Positions 4,832 through 5,752 of a stretch of 5,752 nt of DNA are shown here, one piece after another. The stretch spans positions 1 through 5,752 of the forward strand of contig URWU01000107.1 in the NCBI GenBank assembly GCA_900551585.1. The letters are read 5' to 3'. Position 1 is the first letter of the stretch, and every line of letters starts with the position of its first letter. The position numbers and the translations under genes were made by a program. The DNA comes from an uncultured Alphaproteobacteria bacterium (GTDB taxonomy: Bacteria; Pseudomonadota; Alphaproteobacteria; RF32; CAG-239). The notes beneath the pieces are model-generated. The model did not search any database. It was not told where the DNA came from and saw only the letters and a program-made list of their open reading frames with translations.

Positions 4832-4838
4832 AAAGGGG
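4832..4838 (+). promoter_or_regulatory. ribosome-binding site for the GTG start
   Basis: AAAGGGG lies nine bases before the GTG at 4848. No other start codon in this frame fits the site while keeping the full lipoprotein signal, so it decides the start. Confidence 0.65.
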
Positions 4839-4847
4839 CCGATTGCC

Positions 4848-5705
4848 GTGTTAAATAAAACCACAAAAACCAGTTTATTTTTAGCCATGATTTTGGCATT
4901 ATGCAGCTGTGAACTGCGCTACAAAAGCCTGTCGCAAATTATGGGCAGTGATGCCGGACCTTCTAAAACCGTTGAGAACACACCGCTGCGCGAAGCGACA
5001 TCGGTTGTTGTCTGCCGAGCCAAACAATGCGCTCCGGCCAAGTTGTCAATGTCCAATGAATATATTTATAACAGCCTGCTCCATTTGTTTGAAAACAACA
5101 ATCACAAAAAAGCTTTAATCTGTCAGGCCAACCCGTCTTCCAAAACCTGTTTGGAAAATTATATCACTCTGCCGATTACCGTTGGCATCACACCTGCTTA
5201 TATGTATGTTGATTCTGCCAAAATTACCGATGTCATCATCAACAAAGGCAGCAATACGCTCAATCTGATTTTGAATTATAACGTGACTTATAACGGCCAG
5301 ACACCGGATTGCACACCGGCTCAGTCAATTTTATATGTCCGCAATGTCAACCATATTTTGCTGGAAGATCCGGGTTATACCTGCAAAATGACCTCGATTG
5401 GCGCCACCAATGTCAAAACTGTTTTCATCATTGATTACATTGATTTGGATTATGGCTTCATCGGCGGTTATTACTCCATCGGCCTGTCCGGCCCGGCTTA
5501 CGGCGGCGGCACCGGCTATATGCTGCTGCGCCTGCCTAAAGATGCTTATCCGCTGGCTCCGAATTTGATGGCACCGCGCAAAAAAGCACAAGCAGCCAAT
5601 AGCAATAATTATGAAGGATTAGAAATGCAAATGGAAGTCCAAAGCGACACAGCTCAGGGACTGGAAGAAGAAACCGTCAAAGTCTTCCCGATTAGCAAAA
5701 AATAA
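4848..5705 (+). CDS. unrecognised putative lipoprotein, cysteine-rich
   Basis: I do not recognise this 285-residue protein. Residues 1-21 look like a lipoprotein signal: MLNKTTK, a hydrophobic core, then LALCSC. Cys21 (preceded by Leu-Cys-Ser) is the likelier lipidation site, with Cys19 as an alternative. Six further cysteines form local pairs (56/61, 92/101, 155/179), suggesting three disulphides in an exported protein. The middle (about 107-200) alternates in a beta-rich way. Residues 203-223 are rich in glycine and tyrosine and precede YMLLRLP (224-230). The last 45 residues are polar, acidic and probably disordered. The start is GTG, supported by AAAGGGG nine bases upstream. Ala22-like residues are absent after Cys21; Glu22 follows. 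It lies 92 bases after the carbonic anhydrase gene and is probably transcribed separately. Envelope location is inferred. Confidence 0.75.
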   Translation: MLNKTTKTSLFLAMILALCSCELRYKSLSQIMGSDAGPSKTVENTPLREATSVVVCRAKQCAPAKLSMSNEYIYNSLLHLFENNNHKKALICQANPSSKTCLENYITLPITVGITPAYMYVDSAKITDVIINKGSNTLNLILNYNVTYNGQTPDCTPAQSILYVRNVNHILLEDPGYTCKMTSIGATNVKTVFIIDYIDLDYGFIGGYYSIGLSGPAYGGGTGYMLLRLPKDAYPLAPNLMAPRKKAQAANSNNYEGLEMQMEVQSDTAQGLEEETVKVFPISKK

Positions 5706-5721
5706 TATTTAGAAATATCTA

Positions 5722-5752
5722 TAAAAAAACACTCCGCTTCCCAACTGTCTCT
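5722..5752. terminator. possible first half of a terminator cut by the window end
   Basis: After the lipoprotein gene an A-run (5722-5728) is followed by CACTCCGCTTCCC and then the window ends. An A-run joined to a GC-richer arm resembles the left half of the bidirectional terminator at 1292. The matching right arm, if it exists, lies beyond the window. Confidence 0.3.

Noticed and set aside
5331..5591. Minus-strand 86-residue frame opposite the lipoprotein gene
   Set aside because: It lies antisense to the Gly/Tyr-rich segment, whose codon pattern opens the opposite frame, and it has no recognisable features or ribosome-binding site.

Overview
The window reads as a piece of an AT-leaning bacterial chromosome, most likely from the Alphaproteobacteria. 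The main reason is the minus-strand order rplU, rpmA, obgE, rsfS, rlmH: obgE lying close to rsfS and rlmH is typical of that class, although proB, proA and nadD, which commonly sit between obgE and rsfS there, are missing here. The taxon is an inference from gene order and protein style; no rRNA or other decisive marker is present.

Layout. Bases 1-229 are non-coding and hold three inverted repeats. A minus-strand ribosome-related block covers 230-3487. Reading in its own direction it runs rplU (bL21), rpmA (bL27), a GC hairpin that may attenuate transcription, obgE (ribosome-assembly GTPase), rsfS (ribosomal silencing factor, TTG start), a bidirectional terminator, and finally rlmH (23S rRNA pseudouridine-1915 methyltransferase). 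An unrecognised plus-strand gene for a small tail-anchored protein (817-1272) is wedged between rsfS and rlmH. It is transcribed divergently from rlmH across a 146-bp region rich in palindromes and tandem repeats.

Upstream of rplU, a secreted SNase-type nuclease (minus, 3610-4077) and a beta-class carbonic anhydrase (plus, 4150-4755) diverge from a very compact shared promoter region. The plus strand then carries a lipoprotein-like protein of unknown function (GTG start, 4848-5705). The window ends in what may be the first half of a terminator.

How the genes work together. bL21 and bL27 are large-subunit proteins, ObgE helps 50S maturation, RsfS blocks subunit joining in starvation, and RlmH modifies helix 69 of 23S rRNA, so the minus-strand block is a coherent large-subunit biogenesis and control set. 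The nuclease, carbonic anhydrase and lipoprotein look like separately controlled single genes. I see no CRISPR array, insertion sequence, tRNA, rRNA, phage gene or recognisable defence system. The least explained parts are the two unrecognised proteins and the repeat-rich intergenic regions.
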